Positions 43,062-51,808 of a stretch of DNA of 64,000 nt are shown here, one piece after another. A program made the translations under genes and the position numbers. The stretch lies in assembly GCF_005490785.1 (NCBI RefSeq), contig NZ_CP027295.1, positions 1,178,001 through 1,242,000 of the forward strand, in the 5' to 3' direction. Source of the DNA: Brachybacterium sp. SGAir0954 (GTDB lineage: Bacteria; Actinomycetota; Actinomycetes; Actinomycetales; Dermabacteraceae). Below the pieces are notes generated by a model that did not search any database, had not been told where the DNA came from, and worked only from the letters and a program-made list of their open reading frames with translations. The stretch's first letter is position 1; the number at the start of each line of letters is the position of its first letter.

Positions 43062-43892
43062 ATGACCGCACCCGCCCCCGCCCCTGCCCCGACCCGGGAC
43101 CCGGGCCCGGACTCCCGGCCCGCCCGCGGAGTGCGCCTGGACGGCGTCGCCCGCGGCTTCGACGGCCCCCAGGGCCGCCACGAGGTGCTGCGCGCCCTCG
43201 ACCTCGAGCTCGCCCCCGGCGGCATCCACGCCGTCATCGGCCCCTCCGGCTGCGGCAAGTCGACCCTGCTGCGCCTCGTCGCCGGACTCGACGCCCCGAG
43301 CACCGGGCGCCTCACGACCCCCGGCGCCGAGCGCACCGCCGTCGCCTTCCAGGAGCCGCGGCTGCTGCCCTGGCGCACCCTCGAGGCGAACGTCGCTCTC
43401 GGCCTGCCGCGCGGCACCGCCCGCCGCGAGGGCCGCGACCGCGTGCGGCGGCTGCTGCAGCTCGTGGGACTCGAGCACGCCGCCGGCCAGCGCCCCCGCG
43501 AGGTCTCCGGCGGCATGGCCCAGCGCGCCTCCCTCGCCCGGGCGCTCGCCCGCGGCCCCGAGGTGCTCCTGCTCGACGAGCCCTTCGGCGCGCTCGACGC
43601 CCTCACCCGGCTGCGCATGCAGGACCTCCTGCTCGAGATCCACGCCGCGGAGCCCACCACGGTGCTCGTCGTGACCCACGACGTCGAGGAGGCCCTCTAC
43701 CTCGCCGACCAGGTCCTCCTGCTGCGCAGCCTGCGCGGCGCGGAGGCCGGCGCCGCCTCCCTCGCCCGCCGGATCGACGTGCCCGGCGCCCGCCCGCGCG
43801 ACCGCACCGACCCCGCCCTCGCCCAGCTGCGCGCCGAGCTCCTCGAGGGCCTCGGCGTTCCCACCCACCACCACACCGAGGATCCCCGATGA
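43062..43892 (+). CDS. ssuB: Sulfonate/nitrate-type ABC transporter ATP-binding protein (SsuB-like)
   Basis: A 276-residue ATPase for an importer of the nitrate/sulfonate/taurine family. It shows Walker A GPSGCGKST, VAFQEPRLLPWRTLEANV (the Q-loop wording of this family), signature VSGGMAQR, Walker B VLLLDEPFGALD and VTHDVEEALYLADQVLLL. An in-frame ATG at 43050 would add four residues; 43062 is preferred for its 7-nt-spaced -10 box and absence of any ribosome site. It begins a run of seven genes joined by short overlaps, which points to sulfur-compound uptake. Confidence 0.83.
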   Translation: MTAPAPAPAPTRDPGPDSRPARGVRLDGVARGFDGPQGRHEVLRALDLELAPGGIHAVIGPSGCGKSTLLRLVAGLDAPSTGRLTTPGAERTAVAFQEPRLLPWRTLEANVALGLPRGTARREGRDRVRRLLQLVGLEHAAGQRPREVSGGMAQRASLARALARGPEVLLLDEPFGALDALTRLRMQDLLLEIHAAEPTTVLVVTHDVEEALYLADQVLLLRSLRGAEAGAASLARRIDVPGARPRDRTDPALAQLRAELLEGLGVPTHHHTEDPR

Positions 43893-44968
43893 CCCCCACC
43901 GATCCCTCCTCCCGCTCCCCGTTCCCCCGCCGCGGCCTGCTCGCCGCGGGCGCCCTCGCCGCGCCGCTCGCCCTCGCCGGCTGCGTGGCCGGGGAGAACG
44001 CCGACGCGGACTCCGCCGGCTCCGGCGGATCCGACGGCGGCGGCTCCTGGTCCACCGCGACCCTCACGATCGACTTCGCGACCTACAACCCGCTCAGCCT
44101 CGTCGTCCGCGACCAGCAGCTGATCGAGAAGGCGCTCGGCGACGGCGTGGAGGTCACCTGGGTGCAGTCCGCCGGCTCCAACAAGGCCAACGAGCTGCTG
44201 CGCTCCGGCTCCGCCGACGTCGCCTCCACCGCCGGCTCCGCGGCCCTGCTCGCCCGCGCGAACGGCTCCCCGATCAAGGTCATCGACATCTACTCGCAGC
44301 CCGAGTGGTCCGCGCTCGTGGTCCGCGGGGACAGCGACGTCACCGGCCCCGCGGACCTCGCCGGGCGGCCCGTCGCCGCGACCCCCGGCACCGACCCGTA
44401 CTTCTTCCTCGTGCAGGCGCTCGCCGAGGCCGGCCTGGAGGTCGAGGACGTCGAGGTGCAGGCCCTCCAGCACGCCGACGGCCGCTCCGCGCTCGACGGC
44501 GGCTCCGTGGACGCCTGGTCCGGGCTCGACCCGATCATGGGCGCGGCCGAGGTCGAGTCCGGGGACGTGCTCGTCTACCGCAACGTCGACTTCAACACCT
44601 ACGGCTTCCTCAACGCGACCGAGCAGTTCATCACCGAGCACGCGGACGTCGCCCAGGTCGTCGTCGACGCCTACGAGCAGGCCCGCGCCTGGGCCCTCGA
44701 GAACCTCGAGGCGACCGCCTCGCTGCTCGCCGAGGTCGCCGGCATCGCCCCCGAGGTCGCCACCACCGTCATCACCGAGCGCTCGAACCTCGACGTCTCC
44801 GGCGTGCCCGGCGACGACCAGACCGCCGTGCTCGAGCGGATCTCGCCCGTCCTCGCCGACTCCGGCGACGTCGCCGGCGGGGCCGACGTCGTCGCCGCGG
44901 CCCTCTCCTCGATCGTCCACGCGGACTTCGCCGAGGCGGCGGCCGCGGCAGCGGGGTCCGGGAAGTGA
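43889..44968 (+). CDS. ssuA: Substrate-binding lipoprotein of the sulfonate-type ABC importer (SsuA-like)
   Basis: A 359-residue exported binding protein. It has a signal with RRGLLAAGALAAPLALAGC (lipobox Cys at about 35) and a Ser/Gly/Asp linker, then the NMT1/SsuA fold: LVVRDQQLIEKALGDGVEVTW, AGSNKANELLRSGSADVAS, DLAGRPVAATPGTDPYFFL and a Trp-containing DAWSGLDPI. It would capture an organosulfur anion outside the cell. ATG 43889 overlaps the ATPase stop by 4 nt. The exact ligand (alkanesulfonate, taurine, sulfone-derived) cannot be read. Confidence 0.83.
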   Translation: MTPTDPSSRSPFPRRGLLAAGALAAPLALAGCVAGENADADSAGSGGSDGGGSWSTATLTIDFATYNPLSLVVRDQQLIEKALGDGVEVTWVQSAGSNKANELLRSGSADVASTAGSAALLARANGSPIKVIDIYSQPEWSALVVRGDSDVTGPADLAGRPVAATPGTDPYFFLVQALAEAGLEVEDVEVQALQHADGRSALDGGSVDAWSGLDPIMGAAEVESGDVLVYRNVDFNTYGFLNATEQFITEHADVAQVVVDAYEQARAWALENLEATASLLAEVAGIAPEVATTVITERSNLDVSGVPGDDQTAVLERISPVLADSGDVAGGADVVAAALSSIVHADFAEAAAAAAGSGK

Positions 44969-45795
44969 GCGCGGAGCTCCTGACCGGGCAGTCCGCCGAC
45001 GCCTCCCGCAGCACGCCGCTGCTCGCGGCGCGGCCCCTCACACAGCGGCGCGGGGTGCGGCTCGCGCTCGGCGCGCTGCTGCCGCTCGTCATCCTCGTGG
45101 CCTGGCAGGTCGTCACCTCCACCGGCCTCGTGCCCGCCTACCGCCTTCCCGAGCCGCTGAGCGTGCTCACGGCCGCGGGACAGCTCGCCGAGGGCGGCGA
45201 CCTCGGGCTGCACGTCGCGATCTCCGTGCAGCGCGTGCTCATCGGCTTCGCGATCGGCGCGACCGTCGGCCTCGCGCTCGCCGCGGTCGTCGGGCTGAGC
45301 CGCCTCGGCGACGCCCTGCTCGCCCCCACCCTCGCCGCGCTGCGCACCGTCCCCTCGCTGGCCTGGGTGCCGCTGCTGATCCTGTGGATGCAGATCGGGG
45401 AGAGCTCGAAGATCACGCTCATCGCGATCGGCGCCTTCTTCCCGGTGCTCACCACCGTCTCCTCCGCGCTGCGCCACGTGGACCCGCAGCTCGTCGAGGC
45501 CGGCCGCGCCTTCGGGCTGCGCGGATGGTCCCTGCTGCGCATCGTGCAGCTGCCCGCGGTGGTGCCCGCCGTCGTCTCCGGACTGCGCCTCGCCCTCGCC
45601 CAGGCGTGGCTGTTCCTCGTCGCCGCGGAGCTCATCGCCTCCTCGATGGGCCTCGGCTTCCTGCTCAACGACTCCCAGCAGAACGGTCGCGTGGACCGGA
45701 TCCTGCTGGCCATCGTGCTGCTCGCCCTGCTGGGCAGCCTGACCAACGCCCTGCTGGGCGTCGCCGAGAAGCACCTGCTGAGGAGGTGGGCATGA
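44965..45795 (+). CDS. ssuC: Sulfonate-type ABC transporter permease (SsuC-like)
   Basis: A 276-residue membrane protein with about six helices. The coupling (EAA) loop is visible in EAGRAFGLRGWSLLRIVQLPAVVPAV, here split as EAGRAFGLRG and VQLPAVVPAV, and RTVPSLAWVPLLILWMQIGE is the typical block of the nitrate/sulfonate permease family. The first 30 residues are polar. GTG 44965 overlaps the binding-protein stop and its own stop overlaps the acetyl-CoA synthetase start, both by 4 nt. Confidence 0.87.
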   Translation: MSAELLTGQSADASRSTPLLAARPLTQRRGVRLALGALLPLVILVAWQVVTSTGLVPAYRLPEPLSVLTAAGQLAEGGDLGLHVAISVQRVLIGFAIGATVGLALAAVVGLSRLGDALLAPTLAALRTVPSLAWVPLLILWMQIGESSKITLIAIGAFFPVLTTVSSALRHVDPQLVEAGRAFGLRGWSLLRIVQLPAVVPAVVSGLRLALAQAWLFLVAAELIASSMGLGFLLNDSQQNGRVDRILLAIVLLALLGSLTNALLGVAEKHLLRRWA

Positions 45796-47876
45796 CCACC
45801 GCGACCCCCACAACCGCCACGAGCCCCACGACCACTGCCGCCCCGCCGGCGGACGAGTTCCGCCTGGTCGAGACCCGCAGCTACCCGGCCCCCGCGGCCG
45901 CCGCCGCGCGGGCGAACGTCGGCCCCGAGGAGCACGCCTGCGCGGCCGCCGACCCGCTCGCCTTCTGGGAGGAGGCCGCGCGCCGCCTCGACTGGGCCGA
46001 GCCGTGGCACACCGTGCTCGACTGGCAGGGCCCCGTCCCGGACCCCGCCACCGGCGAGGTGCCGGTGCCCCGCGCCCGCTGGTTCGACGGCGGCCGCCTC
46101 AACGTCGCCGAGAACTGCGTGGACCGCCACGTGCGCGCCGGCCGTGGCGAGAAGGTCGCCCTGTTCTTCGAGGGCGAGCCGGGGGACCGCGAGGCCGTCA
46201 CCTACGCGGACCTCCAGGCGCGCGTCTCCCGCGCCGCGAACGCCCTGACCGCGCTCGGCATCGGCCCCGGCGACCGGGTCGTCGTCTACCTCCCCGTGCT
46301 CGTCGAGACCGTCGTCATCGCGCTGGCCTGCGCCCGGATCGGCGCGGTGCACTCGCTCGTCTTCGGCGGCTTCAGCGCCGAGGCCGTGCGCTTCCGCCTC
46401 GAGGACACCGGCGCGAAGCTCCTCGTCACCTCCGACGGCCAGTTCCGCCGCGGCCAGGCCGTCGAGGTGAAGAGCCAGGCCGACGTCGCCGCCGCCGACC
46501 TCCCCGCCCTCGAGCACGTGCTCGTGGTGCGCCGCACCGGTCAGGACGTGCCCTGGACCGCGGGTCGCGACGTGTGGTGGCACGAGAGCGTGGACATCGC
46601 GAGCGAGATCCACGAGCCGCAGCCCTTCGACGCCGAGCACCCGCTGTTCATCATCTACACCTCCGGCACCACGGGGAAGCCCAAGGGTCTCGTCCACAGC
46701 TCCGGCGGCTACCTCACCCACGCCGCCTGGTCCCACTGGGCCGTCTTCGACGCCGAGGAGGAGGACGTCCATTGGTGCACGGCGGACCTCGCCTGGGTCA
46801 CCGCCCACACCTACGAGATCTACGGGCCGCTCAGCAACGGCCTCACCCAGGTCATCTACGAGGGCACGCCCGGCGAGCCGCACCGCGAGCGGCACCTCGA
46901 GATCATCGAGCGCTACGGCGTCACCGTCTACTACACGGCCCCCACCCTCATCCGGACCTTCATGACCTGGTTCGGGGAGGAGCTCCCCGTGGGCCACGAC
47001 CTCTCCACGCTGCGCCTGCTGGGCACCGTCGGCGAGGCGATCAACCCCGAGGCCTGGGTGTGGTTCCACCGCACCTTCGGCCGCGGCGAGCTGCCCATCG
47101 TCGACACCTGGTGGCAGTCGGAGACCGGCGCGGCGATGATCGCGCCGCTGCCCGGCGTGACGACCCTCAAGCCGGGCTCCGCGACCCGGCCGCTGCCGGG
47201 GATCGACGCCGCCGTCGTCGACGAGGCGGGGGAGGAGCTGCCCGCCGGCCGCTCCGGCACCCTCGTGGTGCGCCGCCCCTGGCCCGGCATGGCCCGCACC
47301 GTCTGGGGCGACCCCGAGCGCTACCGCGACTCCTACTGGAAGGCCTACGCCGGCCGCGGCGAGCACGGCGGCTTCTACGTCGCCGGGGACTCCGCGACCG
47401 TGGACGCCGACGGCTGCGTCTGGATCCTGGGCCGCCTCGACGACGTCGTCAACGTCTCCGGGCACCGGCTCTCCACCATCGAGATCGAGTCCGCGCTGGT
47501 CGCCGAGCCCTCCGTCACCGAGGCCGGCGCCGCCGGGATCGACGACCCCCTCACCGGCCAGGCCGTCGCGGTGTTCGTCATCGCGAGCGGCCGCGCCGAG
47601 GTGGACGCCGCCGCCCTGCGCGAGCGGGTCGCCCGGGAGATCGGTCCGATCGCCAAGCCCCGCCACGTGCTGGACGTCCCGGACCTGCCCCGCACCCGCT
47701 CCGGCAAGATCATGCGACGGCTGCTCGCCCAGCTCGTCCATGCCGAGCGCGACCGCCGCGCGGGCCGTGAGCCCTCCCCGCTGGGCGACGTGACGAGCCT
47801 GCAGAACCCCGAGGCCGTCGACGCCGTCGCCGCGCGGATCGCCGCCCTGCCTGCCGGCCACCCGGCCGTGTCCTGA
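45792..47876 (+). CDS. Acetyl-CoA synthetase-type acyl-CoA ligase
   Basis: A 694-residue AMP-forming ligase, longer than the usual 650 because of a Thr/Pro-rich N-terminus of about 25 residues. Motifs: YTSGTTGKPKG (P-loop), DTWWQSETG, where the second Trp restricts the pocket to acetate or propionate, YRDSYW, LGRLDDVVNVSGHRLST and the acetylatable Lys in RTRSGKIMRR. The pocket Trp argues for acetate rather than a bulky or sulfonated acid. Its place inside the sulfur operon (ATGA overlap with the permease) suggests that it supplies acetyl-CoA, for example for O-acetylhomoserine, or that it activates an organosulfur acid. Confidence 0.85.
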   Translation: MTTATPTTATSPTTTAAPPADEFRLVETRSYPAPAAAAARANVGPEEHACAAADPLAFWEEAARRLDWAEPWHTVLDWQGPVPDPATGEVPVPRARWFDGGRLNVAENCVDRHVRAGRGEKVALFFEGEPGDREAVTYADLQARVSRAANALTALGIGPGDRVVVYLPVLVETVVIALACARIGAVHSLVFGGFSAEAVRFRLEDTGAKLLVTSDGQFRRGQAVEVKSQADVAAADLPALEHVLVVRRTGQDVPWTAGRDVWWHESVDIASEIHEPQPFDAEHPLFIIYTSGTTGKPKGLVHSSGGYLTHAAWSHWAVFDAEEEDVHWCTADLAWVTAHTYEIYGPLSNGLTQVIYEGTPGEPHRERHLEIIERYGVTVYYTAPTLIRTFMTWFGEELPVGHDLSTLRLLGTVGEAINPEAWVWFHRTFGRGELPIVDTWWQSETGAAMIAPLPGVTTLKPGSATRPLPGIDAAVVDEAGEELPAGRSGTLVVRRPWPGMARTVWGDPERYRDSYWKAYAGRGEHGGFYVAGDSATVDADGCVWILGRLDDVVNVSGHRLSTIEIESALVAEPSVTEAGAAGIDDPLTGQAVAVFVIASGRAEVDAAALRERVAREIGPIAKPRHVLDVPDLPRTRSGKIMRRLLAQLVHAERDRRAGREPSPLGDVTSLQNPEAVDAVAARIAALPAGHPAVS

Positions 47877-47926
47877 CCAGAGCCGTCCTGACCCGGCCCG
47901 ACCAGCATCGACCCCCAGGAGGAACC

Positions 47927-49111
47927 ATGACCCCCACCGTCCCCCGCTCCACCTACGAGACGCCGCTCAAGCTCGCCTACTGGGTCCCCAACGTCTCCGG
48001 CGGCCTCGTCGTCTCCACGATCGAGCAGCGCACCGACTGGGAGTTCGACTACAACCGGCGCCTCGCCCGCATCGCCGAGGACTCCGGCTTCGAGTACGCC
48101 CTCACCCAGGCCCGCTACGCCGCGAGCTACGGCGCGGACCGCCAGCACGAGGCGACTGCCTTCTCGCTCGGCCTGCTCGGCGCGACCGAGCGGCTGAAGA
48201 TCATCTCCGCCGTGCACCCCGGCATGTGGCACCCCGGCGTGCTCGCCAAGTGGCTCATCACCGCGGACCACATCTCCGGCGGCCGCGCCGCCGTCAACAT
48301 CGTCTCCGGCTGGCTCAAGGACGAGTTCGTCAACTTCGGCCTGCCGTGGCTCGAGCACGACCAGCGCTACGTGCGCACCGAGGAGTTCATCCGCGTGCTG
48401 CGCGGCCTGCTCACCGAGGAGGACTTCTCCCTCGACGGCACGTACTACCAGGTCTCCGGCATCGACCTCTCCCCGAAGCCGCTCGAGATCCCCGGCCGCG
48501 CGCACCCCGAGATCTTCTTCGGCGGCAACTCCACCGCCGCCCAGGCCACCGCCGGCCGCGTCGCCGACTGGTACTTCTCCAACGGCCGCGACCTCGAGGG
48601 CTACGCCGGGAACGTCGCCGGCGTCCAGGCCTCCGCCGCCGAGGCCGGCCGCGACCCGCGGTTCGGCCTGAACGGCTTCGTCATCGCCCGCGAGACCCGC
48701 AAGGAGGCCGAGGAGACCCTGCGCGAGATCATCGCCAAGGCCCACCGCCCCGCGGTCGAGGGCTTCGCGCAGTCCGTCAAGGAGGCCGGCCAGTCCACGA
48801 AGGACGGCAAGGGCATGTGGGCGGACTCCTCCTTCGAGGACCTCGTCCAGTACAACGACGGCTTCAGGACGCAGCTCATCGGCACCCCCGAGGAGATCGC
48901 CGACCGCATCCTGGAGTACAAGAAGATCGGCGTGAACCTCCTGCTCACCGGCTACCTCCACTTCGCCGAGGAGGTCGCCGCCTTCGGCCGCGACGTGCTG
49001 CCGATCGTGCGCGAGAAGGAGGCGGAGCTCGCCCGCGCCCACGGCACCGAGCTGAACACCGACCTGCTCCCCGTCGCCCCCGGCGTGAGCGCCGAGGAGG
49101 CCGCCGCATGA
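47927..49111 (+). CDS. sfnG: FMNH2-dependent dimethyl sulfone monooxygenase, SfnG-like
   Basis: A 394-residue luciferase-like (LLM) monooxygenase. It opens with LKLAYWVPNVSGGLVVSTIEQRT and contains DYNRRLARIAEDSGFEYALTQ, VNIVSGWLKDEF, LPWLEHDQRYVRTEEFIR, SSFEDLVQYNDGF and LIGTPEEIADRI, which follow Pseudomonas SfnG far more closely than SsuD alkanesulfonate monooxygenases. SfnG splits dimethyl sulfone to methanesulfinate. No flavin reductase lies nearby, so reduced FMN must come from elsewhere. AGGAGG precedes ATG 47927, and the 50-nt gap is the largest in the operon. The stop overlaps metY by 4 nt. Confidence 0.86.
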   Translation: MTPTVPRSTYETPLKLAYWVPNVSGGLVVSTIEQRTDWEFDYNRRLARIAEDSGFEYALTQARYAASYGADRQHEATAFSLGLLGATERLKIISAVHPGMWHPGVLAKWLITADHISGGRAAVNIVSGWLKDEFVNFGLPWLEHDQRYVRTEEFIRVLRGLLTEEDFSLDGTYYQVSGIDLSPKPLEIPGRAHPEIFFGGNSTAAQATAGRVADWYFSNGRDLEGYAGNVAGVQASAAEAGRDPRFGLNGFVIARETRKEAEETLREIIAKAHRPAVEGFAQSVKEAGQSTKDGKGMWADSSFEDLVQYNDGFRTQLIGTPEEIADRILEYKKIGVNLLLTGYLHFAEEVAAFGRDVLPIVREKEAELARAHGTELNTDLLPVAPGVSAEEAAA

Positions 49112-50520
49112 CGACCCCCGGCTCCGCGGCCCCCGCTTCCCCGACCCCCGGTTCTCAGGCTCCTGGTTCTGCGACTCCTGAGCGCAGCTTCGGCTTCCGC
49201 ACCCGCGCCCTGCACGCGGGCGGCACCCCCGACGCCCAGCACGGCGCCCGCGCGGTCCCGATCTACCAGACCACCTCGTTCGTCTTCGACGACGCCGCGG
49301 ACGCCGCGAACCTCTTCGCCCTCCAGAAGTACGGGAACATCTACTCCCGCATCGGCAACCCCACGGTCGCCGCCTTCGAGGAGCGGATCGCGTCCCTCGA
49401 GGGCGGCATCGGCGCGGTCGCCACGGCCTCGGGCATGAGCGCCGAGTTCATCACCTTCGCGGCGCTCGTCGGCGCGGGCGACCACGTCGTCTCCTCCGCG
49501 CAGCTGTACGGCGGCACCGTCACCCAGCTCGACGTCACCCTGCGCCGCTTCGGCGTGGAGACCACCTTCGTGGCCTCGTCGGACCCGGAGGACTACCGCG
49601 CGGCGTTCCGGCCGGAGACGAAGGTCCTCTACGTCGAGATGATCGGCAACCCCTCCGGGGAGATCGCGGACCTCGAGGGGCTCGCGGCCCTCGCCCACGA
49701 GCACGGCGTCCCGCTCGTCGTCGACGCGACCCTCGCGACCCCCTACCTCGTGCGTCCGCTCGAGCACGGGGCCGACGTCGTCATCCACTCCGCCACGAAG
49801 TTCCTCGGCGGGCACGGCACCACCCTCGGCGGCGTCGTCGTCGAGGCGGGCCGCTTCGACTGGGGCAACGGGAAGTTCCCGACGATGACCGAGCCCGTCG
49901 AGTCCTACGGCGGGATCCGCTGGTGGGACAACTTCGGCGAGTACGGCTTCCTCACGAAGCTCCGCTCCGAGCAGCTGCGGGACATCGGCCCCTCGCTGTC
50001 CGCGCAGTCCGCCTTCCAGCTGCTGCAGGGCGTCGAGACCCTGCCCCAGCGCATCGACGCGCACCTCGCCGGGGCGCGCGCCGTCGCGCAGTGGCTCGAC
50101 GCGGACCCTCGCGTCTCCTTCGTGACCTGGGCGGGCCTCGAGGACCATCCCCATCACGCGCGGGCGCAGAAGTACCTGCCGCTCGGACCGGGCAGCGTCT
50201 TCGCCTTCGGCGTCACGCCGTCCGGCGAGTTCGCCGACGAGGCCGAGGAGGCCGCCGCGGCCCGTGCGACCGGCGAGGCCGTCATCGGGAACCTGCAGCT
50301 CGCCTCGCACCTCGCGAACATCGGCGACGCCCGCACCCTCGTCATCCACCCCGCCTCGACCACGCACCAGCAGCTCAGCCCCGAGCAGCTGCTCGCAGGC
50401 GGCGTGCGACCGGACCTCATCCGGGTCTCCGTCGGCCTCGAGGACGTCGAGGACATCCTGTGGGACCTCGACCAGGCGATCACCGCGGCCACCGGCCGCA
50501 CCCGGGAGGAGCAGGCATGA
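49108..50520 (+). CDS. metY: O-acetylhomoserine sulfhydrylase MetY
   Basis: A 470-residue PLP enzyme of the Cys/Met metabolism family that makes homocysteine from O-acetylhomoserine and sulfide. After a Pro/Ser-rich tail (about 25 residues) it shows YQTTSFVF, YSRIGNPTVAAFEERIASLEGG (in parts: YSRIGNPT), SAQLYGGTVTQ, the PLP lysine in HSATKFLGGHGT (Lys231), and the MetY-type insertion with PTMTEPVESYGG. The final LVIHPASTTHQQL and IRVSVGLED are typical. Coupled between sfnG and a CoA-binding gene, it gives the operon a methionine end-point. Confidence 0.9.
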   Translation: MTTPGSAAPASPTPGSQAPGSATPERSFGFRTRALHAGGTPDAQHGARAVPIYQTTSFVFDDAADAANLFALQKYGNIYSRIGNPTVAAFEERIASLEGGIGAVATASGMSAEFITFAALVGAGDHVVSSAQLYGGTVTQLDVTLRRFGVETTFVASSDPEDYRAAFRPETKVLYVEMIGNPSGEIADLEGLAALAHEHGVPLVVDATLATPYLVRPLEHGADVVIHSATKFLGGHGTTLGGVVVEAGRFDWGNGKFPTMTEPVESYGGIRWWDNFGEYGFLTKLRSEQLRDIGPSLSAQSAFQLLQGVETLPQRIDAHLAGARAVAQWLDADPRVSFVTWAGLEDHPHHARAQKYLPLGPGSVFAFGVTPSGEFADEAEEAAAARATGEAVIGNLQLASHLANIGDARTLVIHPASTTHQQLSPEQLLAGGVRPDLIRVSVGLEDVEDILWDLDQAITAATGRTREEQA

Positions 50521-51095
50521 GCGGCGCGAACGGCATCAGCATCGAGGGCGCCGGGGCGGCCTGCGCCGTGGGCGGCAGCGCGGGTGGCGGTACGGGGTCG
50601 GACGGGACCGACGGGCGCAGCTGGCAGGGCCCGACGGCCCCCGAGCGGCTCGCGTTCCTCCGGCGCGCGCGGTCCATCGCGATCGTCGGCGCCTCCGCGA
50701 ACCCCGCGCGGGCGAGCTACTTCGTGGCGACGTACCTGCTCTCCTCGAGCCCGTACGACGTCTACTTCGTGAACCCGCGGGCGGAGACGATCCTGGGACA
50801 CCCGGCCTACGATTCCCTCGCGGATCTCCCCGTGGTGCCCGACATCGTCGACGTGTTCCGCAAGGACGCCGACCTCCCCGGCGTGGCCCGCGAGGCCGTC
50901 GCCGTGGGCGCGAAGGCGCTGTGGCTGCAGCTCGGATCCTGGAACGAGGAGGCCGCGGCGATCGCCGAGGAGGCCGGCCTCGACGTGGTGATGGACCGCT
51001 GCGTGAAGATCGAGCACGCCCGCTTCCACGGCGGCCTGCACCTGGCCGGCTTCAACACCGGCGAGATCAGCTCGCGGAAGCAGCGCCTGGCCTGA
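50517..51095 (+). CDS. CoA-binding domain protein (YccU-like)
   Basis: A 192-residue protein with a Gly/Ser-rich N-terminus (about 40 residues) and one CoA-binding Rossmann domain (SIAIVGASANPARASYFVATYLL, DVYFVNPR, VPDIVDVFRKDADLPGVARE, MDRCVKIEHARF). Proteins of this kind often sit beside metY and are predicted to bind CoA; their role is unknown. ATGA overlap with metY makes it the seventh and last gene of the operon. Tandem 16-bp repeats follow its stop. Confidence 0.83.
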   Translation: MSGANGISIEGAGAACAVGGSAGGGTGSDGTDGRSWQGPTAPERLAFLRRARSIAIVGASANPARASYFVATYLLSSSPYDVYFVNPRAETILGHPAYDSLADLPVVPDIVDVFRKDADLPGVAREAVAVGAKALWLQLGSWNEEAAAIAEEAGLDVVMDRCVKIEHARFHGGLHLAGFNTGEISSRKQRLA

Positions 51096-51096
51096 G

Positions 51097-51144
51097 GCGG
51101 TGAGCTCGTGAGGCGGTGAGCTGCTGAGCCGGTGAGCTCCTGAG
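51097..51144. repeat. Three tandem 16-bp repeats after the sulfur operon
   Basis: The unit GCGGTGAGCTCGTGAG (51097-51112) is followed by two copies with one or two changes (51113-51128, 51129-51144). It lies in the 64-bp gap between convergent genes. Confidence 0.75.
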
Positions 51145-51159
51145 CGGAGGAGCCGCGGG

Positions 51160-51777
51160 TCAGTCGGCGACGCGGATCCCGAGCTGCTCGGCGAGCTGCG
51201 GGGCGAGATCCATCAGCTGCGCGGGGCCCACGGTGGCCCCGCGCAGTGCGTCCACCCCGTGCACCACGCCCGGGCGCACCTCGCGCAGGTCCACGTCGAC
51301 GCAGGTCGCGCGGTCCATCGTGAGCTCGTCGATGCGGCAGTCCCGCAGCGCCACCCGGGTCAGCCGCGCCTCGGTGAGGTCGAGGCTCGTGATCGTCGCG
51401 TCCTCGATGACGACGTCGGTGAGCTCGGCGCCGCGCAGGCTCAGCCAGTCGACCTTGCCGCCGCTGATCAGCACCGAGCTGAGCGCGGCGCCGTCGAGGG
51501 CGAGCGCGCCCACCCGGGGCGAGAGCAGCTCGACCTCGCGCCAGGAGCCGTCGGTCGCCCGCAGCTCGGGCGCTCGGGGGCGGTCCAGGCGGCTGGCCAC
51601 GATCCGGGAACCGCGCAGGTCGACGCCCGTGAGGTCCGCTCCCTCGAGGAGCAGGGAGTCGGCGAGCTCGTCCGGCCGCAGGGCCTCGGGGCCCGCCGGC
51701 TCGAGGGCGGCGGCGTCGAGGGCGGTGAGCGCGGGGGCGCGGAGGCGGGAGCGGGCGCGGCGGGGGAGCGGAGGCAT
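51160..51777 (-). CDS. Pentapeptide-repeat-type protein
   Basis: A 205-residue soluble protein with a basic N-terminus and a right-handed beta-helix-like run of A(D/N)LxG-type steps: LLEGADLTGVDLRGSRI, LALDGAALSSVLI, LSLRGAELTDVVI, LDLTEARLTRVAL, CVDVDLREVR. Repeats are degenerate and interrupted at about 75-95. The C-terminal helix pair (VGPAQLMDLAPQLAEQLGIRV) is common in the uncharacterised actinobacterial form. Function unknown; DNA-gyrase protection as in MfpA is not implied. A CAGGAT box 7 nt before ATG 51777 may be a -10 for a leaderless message. Confidence 0.8.
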   Translation of the reverse strand: MPPLPRRARSRLRAPALTALDAAALEPAGPEALRPDELADSLLLEGADLTGVDLRGSRIVASRLDRPRAPELRATDGSWREVELLSPRVGALALDGAALSSVLISGGKVDWLSLRGAELTDVVIEDATITSLDLTEARLTRVALRDCRIDELTMDRATCVDVDLREVRPGVVHGVDALRGATVGPAQLMDLAPQLAEQLGIRVAD

Positions 51778-51808
51778 GGGCCCGATCCTGCCATCCGGGT
51801 CCGACGAG

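Noticed and set aside
47927..49111. Alkanesulfonate monooxygenase SsuD
   Set aside because: The context suggests ssu genes, but the motifs VPNVSGGLVVS and VSGWLKDEF follow SfnG rather than SsuD.
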